NCBI GenBank assembly: GCA_016711225.1
Contig: JADJTK010000001.1
Coordinates: forward strand, 186,001 to 250,000
DNA length: 64,000 nt
Direction: 5' to 3'
Source of the DNA: Opitutaceae bacterium
Lineage (GTDB): Bacteria > Verrucomicrobiota > Verrucomicrobiia > Opitutales > Opitutaceae
Part shown: piece after piece, positions 27,543 to 40,960 of the stretch
How the letters are laid out: every line of letters begins with the position of its first letter
Position numbering within the stretch: position 1 is the stretch's first letter
Position numbers and translations under genes: made by a program
The notes under the pieces: model-generated
Database searches by the model: none
Seen by the model: the letters and a program-made list of their open reading frames with translations, nothing else
Told to the model about the DNA's origin: nothing

Positions 27543-28736
27543 ATGAACCCCAATATTCGCTTTTCCTCATCGTTGCGCGCCTTGGGCGCGGCTGCGCGCC
27601 GGGCGCCGCGTCCGGGTTGCCTCGCTGCTGCTCTGGTGGCGATTGTGCTCTTTCCGGCCCCAGCGTTTTGCGGGCCGCACCGGACTCTGACGGCTCCTGC
27701 TTCTGAAGCTGGAACTTACCAATTGCCGGAAGCCCCCCGCGAGTTGCTGCGCCTCAACGATGAGATGCGGGAGTTTTTCGCCGGGCGGGTGCGGCGGCGG
27801 GGCGGGCCCGAGGCCCGGGTCGACGACATCGTGGCCGCCATCCTCTCGGAGGAGGGGATGCATTTCGCCTACGAGTCCGACGGGTTGTACGACGTGCGAG
27901 AGGCGTTCCGGCGGCGGCGGGGCAATTGTGTGACCTTTGCCATGTTGGTGGTGGCGGTGGCGCGGGAGTACCGGGTGCCGGCCAGGTTCAACGAGGTCGA
28001 GATCCGGCCGCACTGGAGCCGCACGGGCGGGTTGGTGCTGGAGAGCCGGCATCTGAACGTGCGCGTGGAGACCGAGACGGGCAGCTTCGAGATCGACCTG
28101 CAGCTCTTTGCCAATGTGCGGGCGACTCGGCGCTCGGCCAATAGCGTGTCCGATGCGCGTGCCTTCGCCGGGCTGTACAGCAACGCCGGGGTGTATCGCC
28201 TGGCCGATGGCGAACGGGCGGGCGCCCTCGAGTTGCTGGAGCGGGCGGTGGCGATCGACCCGACTTTCTCTTCGGGGTGGTCGAATCTGGGCGCGGCATG
28301 CCTGCTGGCGGGCGAGGTGGAACGCGCGCGGATATGCTACGAGCGGGCCCTGGCGGAGAAGAACGATTCGATGGCGGCCATCAGCGGATTGGCCCGGATC
28401 CACCGGGATGCGGGCCGCATCGAGGAGTCGGCGCGGTTGGAGCGGGCGGCGGCGCGTTACCGCGAACGTAACCCGTACTACCTGTTTGCGTTGGCCCGGG
28501 AGGAGCGGGCCAGTGGCAGCCTGGAGGCGGCGCGAGGGCATCTGGCGCGGGCAATCCGAATCAAGAACGACGAGCCGGAGTTCTATGAGCTCATCGTGCA
28601 AGTCTCGCGCGAACTGGGGCGGGCGCGCGACGCGGAGCGGTGGACGCGTCGGCTTGAGGGGCTGCGGCCCGAGATGGTGGCGCTGAGCCAAAGGCGCGTG
28701 GCGCCCAGCGCCGGCCCGACGTTGGCTCGTAGGTAG
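27543..28736 (+). CDS. Exported transglutaminase-like/TPR protein (paralog 1)
   Basis: 397 residues after a good GGAGGA ribosome site at 27530. A long basic signal peptide ends near residue 43. Residues about 65-195 are a transglutaminase-core-like domain: catalytic-type C129 in R-R-G-N-C-V, H170 in S-R-H-L-N-V and D185 in F-E-I-D-L. Residues about 210-370 are TPR repeats (W-S-N-L-G-A-A-C-L-L-A-G...A-R-I-C-Y-E-R-A-L). Such proteins act in the periplasm, possibly as peptidases or scaffolds. A tandem paralog follows 147 bp later. Confidence 0.75.
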   Translation: MNPNIRFSSSLRALGAAARRAPRPGCLAAALVAIVLFPAPAFCGPHRTLTAPASEAGTYQLPEAPRELLRLNDEMREFFAGRVRRRGGPEARVDDIVAAILSEEGMHFAYESDGLYDVREAFRRRRGNCVTFAMLVVAVAREYRVPARFNEVEIRPHWSRTGGLVLESRHLNVRVETETGSFEIDLQLFANVRATRRSANSVSDARAFAGLYSNAGVYRLADGERAGALELLERAVAIDPTFSSGWSNLGAACLLAGEVERARICYERALAEKNDSMAAISGLARIHRDAGRIEESARLERAAARYRERNPYYLFALAREERASGSLEAARGHLARAIRIKNDEPEFYELIVQVSRELGRARDAERWTRRLEGLRPEMVALSQRRVAPSAGPTLARR

Positions 28737-28883
28737 AATGGCACGGTGGGCGAACCGGGCGACGGGCGGTCGCATCTGGCCTGGCGCATCGCTGCGACGG
28801 GGGTTGCGCCGCGGCGGGGAGGGCGTTCATTCCAGCACTACGGCGAGGACGCGTGCTGGCGCGCGTGCTGGACCGTTTTCTCC

Positions 28884-30017
28884 ATGGGCTCCCGGTCTCC
28901 CAGTGTGCGGTGTCTGGTGCTCGTCGCCTCAATCGTGTTGCTGGCGGTGGCGGGGAGCGCGCAGGTGGGAGCGGCGGCGAGCTCGGCGCCGGCCGCCGGC
29001 CCCACGGAGGCGGAAAGCTACCACGTGCCGGACGACTGCCGCGATCTGCTGCGGGTCGACGAGGAGATGCGGCGGTACTTCGCCGGCCGCGTACCGCGGG
29101 TGAGCAGTGCGGCGGCCAAGGTCGACGCGATCGTGGCGGCCATTCTTGAAAGGGACGGCTTGGCGTTCTTCTACCTCGCGGAGGGCAACTTTGACGCCCG
29201 GGAAGCGTTTCGGCGGAGGCAGGGTAACTGCATGGCGTTCTCTCTGTTGCTGATGGCGGTAGTGCGCGAATTTCGACTCACCGCGCATTTCAACGAGGTT
29301 TGCACCGGGCCGCAGTGGAGCCGCGTTGGCCGGCTGGTCGCCGAGATCCACCATCTCAACGTGGTCGTTCGCACTGGTACCGGCTCGGTGGTGGTCGACC
29401 TCTTGCCCTTGCCGGGCCCAGGCGGAGGAGGCGTCGCTTCCCAGCCGGTGGCCGATGAGCGAGCCTTCGCGATGTTCTACTGCAACAACGGCGTGTTCCT
29501 GTTGGGGCGGGGGCGCGAGCGCGAGGGGCTCGCTCTGCTGGAGCGAGCGACCACGATCGCCCCCGGTTTCGCCCGCTGCTGGGTCAATCTCGCCAACGCG
29601 CATTCGTTCCTCGGCGACACCGAGCGGGCGCAGATTTGCTTCGAGCGGGCGCTGCGGGTAGAGCCGGCCGATTTGGGGGCGTTGTCGGGGTTGGCGCAGC
29701 TGTGCCGGCGCACGGGACAACAGGAGCGGGCGCGGCGGTTGGAGCAGCGCACCGAGCATTATCGTGAGCGCAACCCGTACTATTTGGCGGAGTTGGCGCG
29801 CCGGGATTTGGCGGCGGGCGATACGGCAATGGCGATGAAGCGGCTGCGGCGGGCTCTGGCGATCAAGGACGACGAGCCGGAGTTTTACGAGTTGGCGATG
29901 GCAGCGGCGCGGCAACTCGGGCGGGCGAAGGAGGCCGCCCGATGGGAGCGGCGGAGGGCGACGCTGCAGGCCCAACTGCGGCCGGAGGAGGGCGGCGCGG
30001 CGCCGATCACCCGCTAG
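28884..30017 (+). CDS. Exported transglutaminase-like/TPR protein (paralog 2)
   Basis: 377 residues from the ATG at 28884, the start that gives a signal peptide (V-L-V-A-S-I-V-L-L-A-V-A-G-S-A-Q). Same layout as the preceding gene: C116 in R-Q-G-N-C-M, H157 in H-H-L-N-V and D172, then TPRs with C-W-V-N-L-A-N-A-H and Y-R-E-R-N-P-Y-Y, the last shared exactly with paralog 1. Probably in one operon with it. The putative triad is kept in both copies, so both are likely active or both use the fold as a binding domain. Confidence 0.75.
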   Translation: MGSRSPSVRCLVLVASIVLLAVAGSAQVGAAASSAPAAGPTEAESYHVPDDCRDLLRVDEEMRRYFAGRVPRVSSAAAKVDAIVAAILERDGLAFFYLAEGNFDAREAFRRRQGNCMAFSLLLMAVVREFRLTAHFNEVCTGPQWSRVGRLVAEIHHLNVVVRTGTGSVVVDLLPLPGPGGGGVASQPVADERAFAMFYCNNGVFLLGRGREREGLALLERATTIAPGFARCWVNLANAHSFLGDTERAQICFERALRVEPADLGALSGLAQLCRRTGQQERARRLEQRTEHYRERNPYYLAELARRDLAAGDTAMAMKRLRRALAIKDDEPEFYELAMAAARQLGRAKEAARWERRRATLQAQLRPEEGGAAPITR

Positions 30018-30094
30018 CTGCGTTTCCGGGGCTGGTTGGGAGCGGCGGGCTTGGTGTTTCCTGCATTGTGCCCGGCGAGGAAGGCCGTGCCGGA

Positions 30095-31168
30095 TCAGCC
30101 CGGGCCGGCGCCGGCGGGGCCGTAGTAGTCGCGAACCCAATCCACGAGGCTTCGCAGGCCCTCCTCGAGCGAGGTCTTCGGCTCGTAGCCGACGGCGGCG
30201 CGGATGCGGGTGAGGTCGGCGCAGGTCTCGGGCATCTCGGTGGGTTGGGGCGGGTGCAGTTCGATCACGGCCTTCTTGCCGAGCAGGGTCTCGAGCATCT
30301 GGACAAAGAGGAGCATCTCGACGGGGCGGTGGTGGCCGATGTTGAACACGTCGTAGGGCGGGCGGGGGGCCGGGGGCACGCAAGGCGCCGCGGTGGAAGT
30401 CGAGGCGCTGGCCGGGGCGGCGGCGGTCCCAGCAGCGGCGTTGTCCGAAGCGGGCGCGGGAGGGGAGAGGGTGAGCTTGAGGATGCCCGCCACAATGTCG
30501 TCGATGAAGGTGAAGTCGCGGCGGTATTTGCCGTAGTTCCAGAGCTTGATCGTCTCGCCGGCGAGGATGGCGCGGGCGAAGAGGATGGGGGTCATGTCCG
30601 GGCGTCCCCAGGGGCCGTAGACGGTGAAGAAGCGCAGGCCGGTGCAGCGCAGACCGTGGACGTGCGCGTAGCTGTAGGCCATGTGCTCGTTGGCGCGCTT
30701 GGTGGCGGCGTAGAAGGAGAGGGGCTCGCTGACGGCTTCCTCGCGGAAGGGCGTGGGGACGCCGGCCCCGTAGACGCTGGAGGAGGAGGCGAAGACGAGG
30801 TGCTTGGGCGGGTGGCGGTGGGCGGCCTCCAGGATGTTGGCAAAGCCGACCAGGTTGCTGTGCACGTAGGCCTCGGGGTGGGTGAGACTGTAGCGCACGC
30901 CGGCCTGGGCGCCGAGATGGACGATGTAGTCGGGTTGGAAGCCCGCGACGAGGGAGTGCAGTGCGGGGGCGTCGGCGAAGTCGGCGCGCACAAAGCGGAA
31001 GCCCTCGCGGCCGCTGAGGCGGGCGAGGCGGGCCTCCTTCAAAGCGACCGAATAGTAGGCGTTGAGGTTGTCGATCCCGAGCACCTCGGCGCGGCCGGGC
31101 TGGGCCAGGAGCCGTTGGCAAACGTGGGAGCCGACGAAGCCAGCGGCTCCGGTGACGAGGATCTTCAT
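30095..31168 (-). CDS. NAD-dependent nucleotide-sugar epimerase (UDP-glucuronate 4-epimerase type)
   Basis: 357 residues from the ATG at 31168 (a GTG lies two codons upstream). Extended SDR: G-A-A-G-F-V-G-S-H (NAD), S-S-S-S-V-Y-G, catalytic Y-A-A-T-K and the R-F-F-T-V-Y-G-P-W-G-R-P-D-M signature typical of UDP-glucuronate 4-epimerases. These supply UDP-galacturonate for surface polysaccharide. A low-complexity Ala/Pro/Ser/Thr insertion of about 35 residues before Y-D-V-F-N-I-G is unusual. Convergent with the TPR gene pair. Confidence 0.85.
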   Translation of the reverse strand: MKILVTGAAGFVGSHVCQRLLAQPGRAEVLGIDNLNAYYSVALKEARLARLSGREGFRFVRADFADAPALHSLVAGFQPDYIVHLGAQAGVRYSLTHPEAYVHSNLVGFANILEAAHRHPPKHLVFASSSSVYGAGVPTPFREEAVSEPLSFYAATKRANEHMAYSYAHVHGLRCTGLRFFTVYGPWGRPDMTPILFARAILAGETIKLWNYGKYRRDFTFIDDIVAGILKLTLSPPAPASDNAAAGTAAAPASASTSTAAPCVPPAPRPPYDVFNIGHHRPVEMLLFVQMLETLLGKKAVIELHPPQPTEMPETCADLTRIRAAVGYEPKTSLEEGLRSLVDWVRDYYGPAGAGPG

Positions 31169-31331
31169 CGCCACGGGTCTAGGCGAAGGCCCGACGCGGC
31201 GCTAGAAAAAAGCCGGCCGCTGGAGGCATTCCCACGGTTGCTCTTCAACGGGAATCTGTATCCTTGCCTGCTAAGCTCCGGGTCCCCCGGGCTTGACCCA
31301 TACCCACCAGACACACTTTCCCACCGCCCGT

Positions 31332-31670
31332 ATGAACATCAAAGCTTACCTGAAGCCGCACTGTGGTTGGAGCAACGGGGTGCGCGCGATCCTGCGCAAA
31401 TACGGGCTCTCCTTCGAGGACTGCGATATTTTCAACAACCCCGACGCCTATGCCGAGATGGTGCGCAAGTCGGGCCAGCCGCTCTCGCCCTGTATTGAGA
31501 TTGATGGAGTGATGCTGGCCGATGTGAGCGGCGAAGAAGTCGAAAACTACCTGCTCGCCAACAAGCTGGTGCAGCCCAACTCGATCTCGCCCGATTCGCC
31601 CATCGATTCCGGTTGCTCCAGCGAAGAGGAGCAGGCCCGCCTGGCCGGCGAGCCCATTCGGTTCTTCTGA
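31332..31670 (+). CDS. Glutaredoxin-like protein with C-x-x-S site
   Basis: 112 residues. Thioredoxin-fold start M-N-I-K-A-Y-L-K-P-H-C-G-W-S, with a monothiol C-G-W-S site, and the conserved S-P-C-I-E-I-D-G-V near residue 55, where a cysteine precedes the usual cis-proline region. A tail after residue 85 is acidic and serine-rich. It sits 211 bp before gltB on the same strand. Glutaredoxins reduce disulfides or carry Fe-S clusters; a link to the Fe-S-dependent glutamate synthase is suggestive only. Confidence 0.8.
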   Translation: MNIKAYLKPHCGWSNGVRAILRKYGLSFEDCDIFNNPDAYAEMVRKSGQPLSPCIEIDGVMLADVSGEEVENYLLANKLVQPNSISPDSPIDSGCSSEEEQARLAGEPIRFF

Positions 31671-31881
31671 GCAGCTTGGCCACCGCGGGGCCCCGGTGCC
31701 GGGATTATTCTCGGTTGGGGCGAAATCGATTGCCCGCTGGCGCACCTTCCGCTCTCGAAAACGGCTTCCCATGAGCCGTTCACGAAAAAACCCGGCCAAT
31801 CCGCGTGTTTTTTGGTGACTCTTTTTGCCCGGGTCTCCCAAAGTCGCCCACTTCCGCCTCCCTCCGACCACTTTTAATGGA

Positions 31882-36504
<4,623 letters not shown>

Positions 36505-36618
36505 GCCGCGCTCCGCACGGCAAGTACCAAGGCACAAGTATCAAGTAACAAGAGCCGACCCGCGGCCCACTCCTTCAGCATTCTGCATTCTGCGTTCAGC
36601 CTTTCTTCCTCTCCTCCC

Positions 36619-38103
36619 ATGGGCAAGCCAACCGGATTCATCGAGTACCTGCGCGAAATTCCCGTCGACCGTCCGCCGCTCGAGCGCGTACGCGACTGGA
36701 AGGAATTCCATCTTCACATGGAGGAGAAGAAGCTGCGCAACCAGGGCGCGCGCTGCATGGATTGCGGCATCCCCTTCTGCCATACGGGCAAGCTGCTCAG
36801 CGGCATGGCCTCGGGCTGCCCGGTGCATAACCTCATTCCGGAGTGGAACGATCTCGTGTTCCGCGGCCACTGGCGTGAGGCGCTGCTGCGTCTCCATCGC
36901 ACCAACAACTTCCCCGAGTTCACCGGCCGCGTCTGCCCCGCGCCCTGCGAAGGCTCCTGCACCCTCGGCATCATCAGCCCGCCGGTCACGATCAAGAACA
37001 TCGAGGCCGCCATCATCGACCGCGGCTTTGAGGAGGGCTGGGTCCTGCCCGAGGCCCCGAAGGTGCGCACCGGCAAGAAGGTCGCCGTGATCGGCTCCGG
37101 CCCCTCCGGCCTCGCCGCCGCCGCCCAGCTCAACCGCGCCGGCCATACCGTCACCGTTTTCGAACGCGCCGACCGCCCGGGCGGACTCCTCATGTACGGC
37201 ATCCCGAACATGAAGCTGGACAAGCAGGAGGTCGTCCTCCGCCGCATCAAGCTGATGGAAGAGGAAGGCATCAAGTTCATCTGCAACGCGAACGTGGGCG
37301 ACAACGTCGACGCCGAGATCTTCCTCAAGGAGTTCGATGCCACCGTGCTCTGCACCGGCGCCACCCAGCCGCGCGATCTGCCCATCGAAGGCCGCGCGCT
37401 CAAGGGAGTGCACTTCGCCATGGAGTTCCTCACGGCGAACACCAAGGCCGTGCTCGGCCTCAACGCCGACTCCTCCGCCATCCATGCGCGCGGCAAGGAT
37501 GTCGTCGTGATCGGTGGTGGTGATACCGGCACCGACTGCGTGGGCTCCTCCATCCGGCACGGCTGCAAGAGCGTCATCCAGATCGAGATTCTCCCGAAGC
37601 CCCCGCTGGAGCGCCAGGCCGACAATCCCTGGCCCGAGTGGCCCAAGACGTTGAAGGTCGACTACGGCCAGGAGGAGGCCGCCGCCAAGTTCGGCGCCGA
37701 CCCCCGCACCTATCTCACCACCGTGAAAAAGTTTGTCGGCGACGAGACCGGCGCCGTGAAGGAACTCGTCACTGTGCAGATCAAGTGGGAGAAGAATGAG
37801 AAGGGGCAGTTCATCCCCAAGGAGCAGCCCGGCACGGAGAAGACCCTGCCCGCGCAGCTCGTCCTTCTCGCCATGGGGTTCATGGGACCCGAGCAGGCCC
37901 TCCTCAAGGACCTCAAGCTCGAGACCGACGCCCGCTCCAACATCAAGGCCGAGCACGAGAAATACACCACGAACATCAAGGGTGTCTTTGCCGCCGGCGA
38001 CTGCCGCCGCGGTCAGAGCCTGGTCGTCTGGGCCATCAATGAAGGCCGTGGCGCCGCCCGCGAGTGCGACCGCTACCTGATGGGTTCGACCGATCTGCCG
38101 TAA
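36619..38103 (+). CDS. gltD: Glutamate synthase, small (beta) subunit
   Basis: 494 residues. N-terminal Fe-S part with C-M-D-C-G-I-P-F-C-H and C-P-A-P-C-E-G-S-C; FAD-binding G-S-G-P-S-G-L-A-A-A; NADPH-binding G-G-G-D-T-G-T-D-C; and a C-terminal FAD contact, G-V-F-A-A-G-D-C-R-R-G-Q-S-L-V-V-W-A-I. It oxidises NADPH and passes electrons to GltB. In an operon with gltB. Confidence 0.97.
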   Translation: MGKPTGFIEYLREIPVDRPPLERVRDWKEFHLHMEEKKLRNQGARCMDCGIPFCHTGKLLSGMASGCPVHNLIPEWNDLVFRGHWREALLRLHRTNNFPEFTGRVCPAPCEGSCTLGIISPPVTIKNIEAAIIDRGFEEGWVLPEAPKVRTGKKVAVIGSGPSGLAAAAQLNRAGHTVTVFERADRPGGLLMYGIPNMKLDKQEVVLRRIKLMEEEGIKFICNANVGDNVDAEIFLKEFDATVLCTGATQPRDLPIEGRALKGVHFAMEFLTANTKAVLGLNADSSAIHARGKDVVVIGGGDTGTDCVGSSIRHGCKSVIQIEILPKPPLERQADNPWPEWPKTLKVDYGQEEAAAKFGADPRTYLTTVKKFVGDETGAVKELVTVQIKWEKNEKGQFIPKEQPGTEKTLPAQLVLLAMGFMGPEQALLKDLKLETDARSNIKAEHEKYTTNIKGVFAAGDCRRGQSLVVWAINEGRGAARECDRYLMGSTDLP

Positions 38104-38694
38104 GGTCCGCGTGAGTGCCCGCCCGCCCGCCGCCGGCTCGGCGTAGGCGGGCGAGCGCTACCTGCGGGGCTACGCTCACAGGGGTAGCCGCCGGGGAAGG
38201 CCGGCGGGTTCTTCCTCTCTCTGTATTTGCGCCCGCGTTGCCTCCAATGCGGTTGGCCGCCGCCTTCCGGTGACGGCTGTAGGCCACCGCGACGAGGTGG
38301 CTGGTGTTCTGTAGGCCACGGCGGTGACGTGGCGGATTTGTTGGCGCGCTCAATCACTCCGCCGGGCGTCGCTCCTTGCAGGACCGGCTCGGGCGGAGCC
38401 GCGCTGTCCACCGATGGTCCAGAACAAGCCACTTGACTGCGGATGGCGCGGATACGGTAGAACCGGATTCCTTTGGCTGAACGACTGCGTCGTCCAACTA
38501 CGACGGAGGCGACGGGCGGCTGAAGCTCTTGCGAGCTTCGCTACGGGGGGAAAGCGGAACGGGCCACCTCACCGCGGTGGCCTACATGAATGGCCCATTC
38601 TGAATGGAGCGCGCCACCTACAGGTAAACGACGTTCTTGTGAACGTCGCTAGGCCGGAAAAGAATGAAGGGACGCCTTCGCTACCTCAATCTCG
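38104..38694. other. Repeat-rich intergenic region with five REP-like hairpins
   Basis: No gene is credible here. GTAGGCCACC-type hairpins lie at 38278-38301 and 38310-38333 (plus strand) and at 38563-38586 (minus strand). Their inner stem bases differ between copies but still pair. A GAAGCTC-armed hairpin is at 38522-38544 and a GACGTTC-armed one at 38629-38653 (both minus strand). Confidence 0.65.
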
Positions 38695-39120
38695 TCACCA
38701 CCGGATCTCGATCGTGATCACCAGCGGCTTGGTCCTGACAGTGATCGTGACGGTCACCCGTTGGCCCGAGGATTGGCCCGTCGCCACATCGCGGGGAGTC
38801 TTGATCTCGTTGACGACGATCTGCGCCCCCGCGAGCTGCTCGGCGGTGAACCCGTTTCGCAAGAGAACCGCCCGGGCTGCACTCGTATCGTTGCTCTTCC
38901 TCGCGGCCGAGAGTGTTTGCACGTCGGCAGGGGAGGCCTGAATCGAGCGGCCGGCCTTGGTGGCGACGGCTGCGATCTGGTCTCCGCCGACTGGTGAAGC
39001 GGCGACGGTGGCTTCGGCGGCCACGGCGGCGGTTCGTTCTGCTTTGGCGAAGGCGGGGCAGGCCGCCAGCGCGGCGAGGAAACCAACGGAGACGAGGAGA
39101 AGACGCTTAGGTGTGTTCAT
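38695..39120 (-). CDS. Small exported protein of unknown function
   Basis: 141 residues with a signal peptide ending in A-C-P-A-F-A-K-A. The mature part is alanine/valine-rich, contains R-A-V-L-L-R-N-G-F-T-A-E-Q-L and ends in strands of alternating T/V (V-T-V-T-I-T-V-R). I recognise no family. It lies isolated between two REP-rich intergenic regions. Confidence 0.6.
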   Translation of the reverse strand: MNTPKRLLLVSVGFLAALAACPAFAKAERTAAVAAEATVAASPVGGDQIAAVATKAGRSIQASPADVQTLSAARKSNDTSAARAVLLRNGFTAEQLAGAQIVVNEIKTPRDVATGQSSGQRVTVTITVRTKPLVITIEIRW

Positions 39121-39613
39121 TGGATGGATTGGGGTGCGAAAACGAAATGGTTGCAGGGAAGCGAGGGGAGGTAGCCGCCAAGGCTGTGGGGGGGGGCGGG
39201 GACTGACGGCAAGCGGGGCGGGGAACCGCCGCGGGTCCAGTCATAAGAATGACTAACGGATTCTATTAGATTTGCAAGCAGATCACCAGTCCGCGAGTCG
39301 GGCCTTCGCGGTTTGCGGTCGACCGTGCGCGAAGTACGCCTGAGCGAGGGAGCGAGCCGCAGCGGTTGCCGAACCGGCTCGGGCGGAGCCTCGCCCTCCA
39401 CCGATGGTCCGGATACCAGCCTTTCAGCCGCAGATGGCGCGGATACGGTAGGACCGGATTCCTTTGGCTAAACGGCTGCGCCGTCCAGCTGCGACGGAGG
39501 CGAGACGAACGATTCCACCACGGAGTACACAGAGGACACGGAGGGCGGACGAAGCTCTGGCGAGCTTCGCTACGGGGGGAAGCGGAACGGGCCATCTAAA
39601 GGTTAACGCCGTT
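39121..39613. other. Repeat-rich intergenic region
   Basis: Contains a CCACGGAGTACACAGAGGAC-type element at about 39520-39547, a GAAGCTC-armed REP-like hairpin at 39551-39573 and a GACGTTC-armed one at 39607-39630. Parts of 39360-39480 repeat 38390-38500 almost word for word (for example ACCGGCTCGGGCGGAGCC and GATGGCGCGGATACGGTAG), so a longer intergenic unit was duplicated on both sides of the small exported protein. Confidence 0.6.
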
Positions 39614-40003
39614 CTAGCGAACGTCGCTACGACCGGTCGGCCACGGCACGGCGGACCATTTCGCCTCATCGAAGCCGACCAGACCGAAATCGGGCCCGAG
39701 CACAAACGGGCGTTTCACGAGGCGGCCGTTGCCCGCGAGCAGGGCGAGTGCTTCCGTCTCGGTGAGGGCCGGGAGCTTCGTGGCAAGGCCAAGGGCGCGG
39801 TATTCGATACCCGAGGTGTTGAAGAGGCGGCGCAGGTTGCCCTGCTGGAAGCCAAGCATGCGGCGCAACTGCGCCACGGTGGGCGGCGTTTCCACGATCG
39901 GCTGCTCGAGGAAGGCAACCCCTCGCTCGCGCAGCCATTGCACGGCGTGGCGGCAGGTGCTGCAGCGGGCGTAGGTGAAGACGGTGATCGGTTGGGCGGG
40001 CAC
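39614..40003 (-). CDS. ArsC/Spx-family protein
   Basis: 129 residues if started at the GTG at 40003; the frame is open to 40099, so the start is uncertain. Thioredoxin-like start P-I-T-V-F-T-Y-A-R-C-S-T-C with a C-x-x-C pair, then L-R-R-M-L-G, L-F-N-T-S-G and R-P-F-V-L-G. This is the YffB/ArsC layout. It may be a thiol reductase; arsenate reduction is not implied by neighbours. Divergent from the TetR gene. Confidence 0.75.
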   Translation of the reverse strand: MPAQPITVFTYARCSTCRHAVQWLRERGVAFLEQPIVETPPTVAQLRRMLGFQQGNLRRLFNTSGIEYRALGLATKLPALTETEALALLAGNGRLVKRPFVLGPDFGLVGFDEAKWSAVPWPTGRSDVR

Positions 40004-40080
40004 GGAGGGGAGGATCCCGTGGTCATGACCGGCTGACAAGGCTTCTGCGCAGGTGCGCGAGGTGAGGTGTGAGAGAATTG

Positions 40081-40121
40081 ATGTTGACGCTGTCCACATT
40101 AATGTGATCGCTGTTCACATG
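40081..40121 (+). promoter_or_regulatory. Probable TetR operator: two 20-bp related half-palindromic repeats
   Basis: ATGTTGACGCTGTCCACATT at 40081-40100 and ATGTGATCGCTGTTCACATG at 40102-40121 match at 15 of 20 positions and are spaced 21 bp apart, two helical turns. The second is palindromic (ATGTGA-N7-TCACAT) and overlaps the ATG of the TetR gene. Binding would block its own translation or transcription start and could also affect the divergent ArsC-like gene. Confidence 0.65.
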
Positions 40122-40739
40122 GCCGCCGTGAAACGTCCCTCCACCTACCACCACGGCAACCTCCGCGCCGCCCTGATCGGCGCCGGAGTGAAGCTGCTCG
40201 CCCGCAAGGGGCTGGCGGCGATGACGCTTCGCGCGGTCGCCGCGCAGGCCGGGGTGAGCCCGGCGGCTCCGTACCGACACTTCGAAAACGTTGCGGCTCT
40301 CGCTGCGGCGATCGCGGAGGAGGGGTTCGGGCGCCTGCGCGAAGCGATGGCGGCCGCTTTGGCCGATCCCGCGCTCAAGCGGCTCTCCCCCCTCGAGCGG
40401 ACCGGCTGTGGCTACGCCCGCTTTGCCCTCGCGAATCCCGACCACCTCAGGCTGATGTTCGCCGGCCCGCGGCAGGAGGGCCCCGAGCACGCCGCCGCGG
40501 CGGCCGCGGGCGAACGGGCGTTCGCCTTGCTGGTTGAGGTGATAGAGCAGGGCAAGAAGGACGGCTTGGTGCGGCAAGTGCCGACCCCTGCGCTCGCCGT
40601 GGCGGCGTGGGCACTCATCCACGGTTTGTCCCTGCTGCTCGTGGGTGACCAACTGGAGCCAGTCCGTTCCGGAGCGGTGGCACCCGAGGCGCTGGTGGTC
40701 TCGTCTGTGAAACTCCTGCGTGAAGGTTGGGCGGCGTAA
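40119..40739 (+). CDS. TetR-family transcriptional regulator
   Basis: 206 residues. N-terminal helix-turn-helix: Y-H-H-G-N-L-R-A-A-L, then L-R-A-V-A-A-Q-A-G-V-S-P-A-A-P-Y-R-H-F. The C-terminal ligand domain is of the WHG type (A-L-I-H-G-L-S-L-L). The ATG at 40119 overlaps the probable operator; a longer start at 40053 would put coding sequence through both repeats. Two genes of unknown function follow on the same strand (DUF2141 at 40961, DUF2269 at 41400). Confidence 0.88.
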   Translation: MAAVKRPSTYHHGNLRAALIGAGVKLLARKGLAAMTLRAVAAQAGVSPAAPYRHFENVAALAAAIAEEGFGRLREAMAAALADPALKRLSPLERTGCGYARFALANPDHLRLMFAGPRQEGPEHAAAAAAGERAFALLVEVIEQGKKDGLVRQVPTPALAVAAWALIHGLSLLLVGDQLEPVRSGAVAPEALVVSSVKLLREGWAA

Positions 40740-40960
40740 CAAGCCGGTTGACACATCCACTGCGATGCGCCACGCGCACTCTTCCGGATTCCCGCGGCAG
40801 CGCGGAGCGCCCGCTGCGCTGGGCCCTTCTCGGCCCAGACAAAGAAGAGGCACCACCTCGCGGCCTTGGTCGAAAGGCGATTTGTGGAGAGTTGCTGGTC
40901 TTCGGCCCCTGCCGTAGCGCGCCGCAACGCTTGCGCTCTTCTTCCCCTCTTTCTCCTACC

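Noticed and set aside
28929..31121. 730-codon open frame on the minus strand
   Set aside because: Overlaps the TPR paralog and the epimerase gene in another frame; composition is R/P/A-rich noise.
38104..38694. Short frames between gltD and the small exported protein
   Set aside because: They are made of REP-like hairpins and differ between repeat copies only by frame noise.
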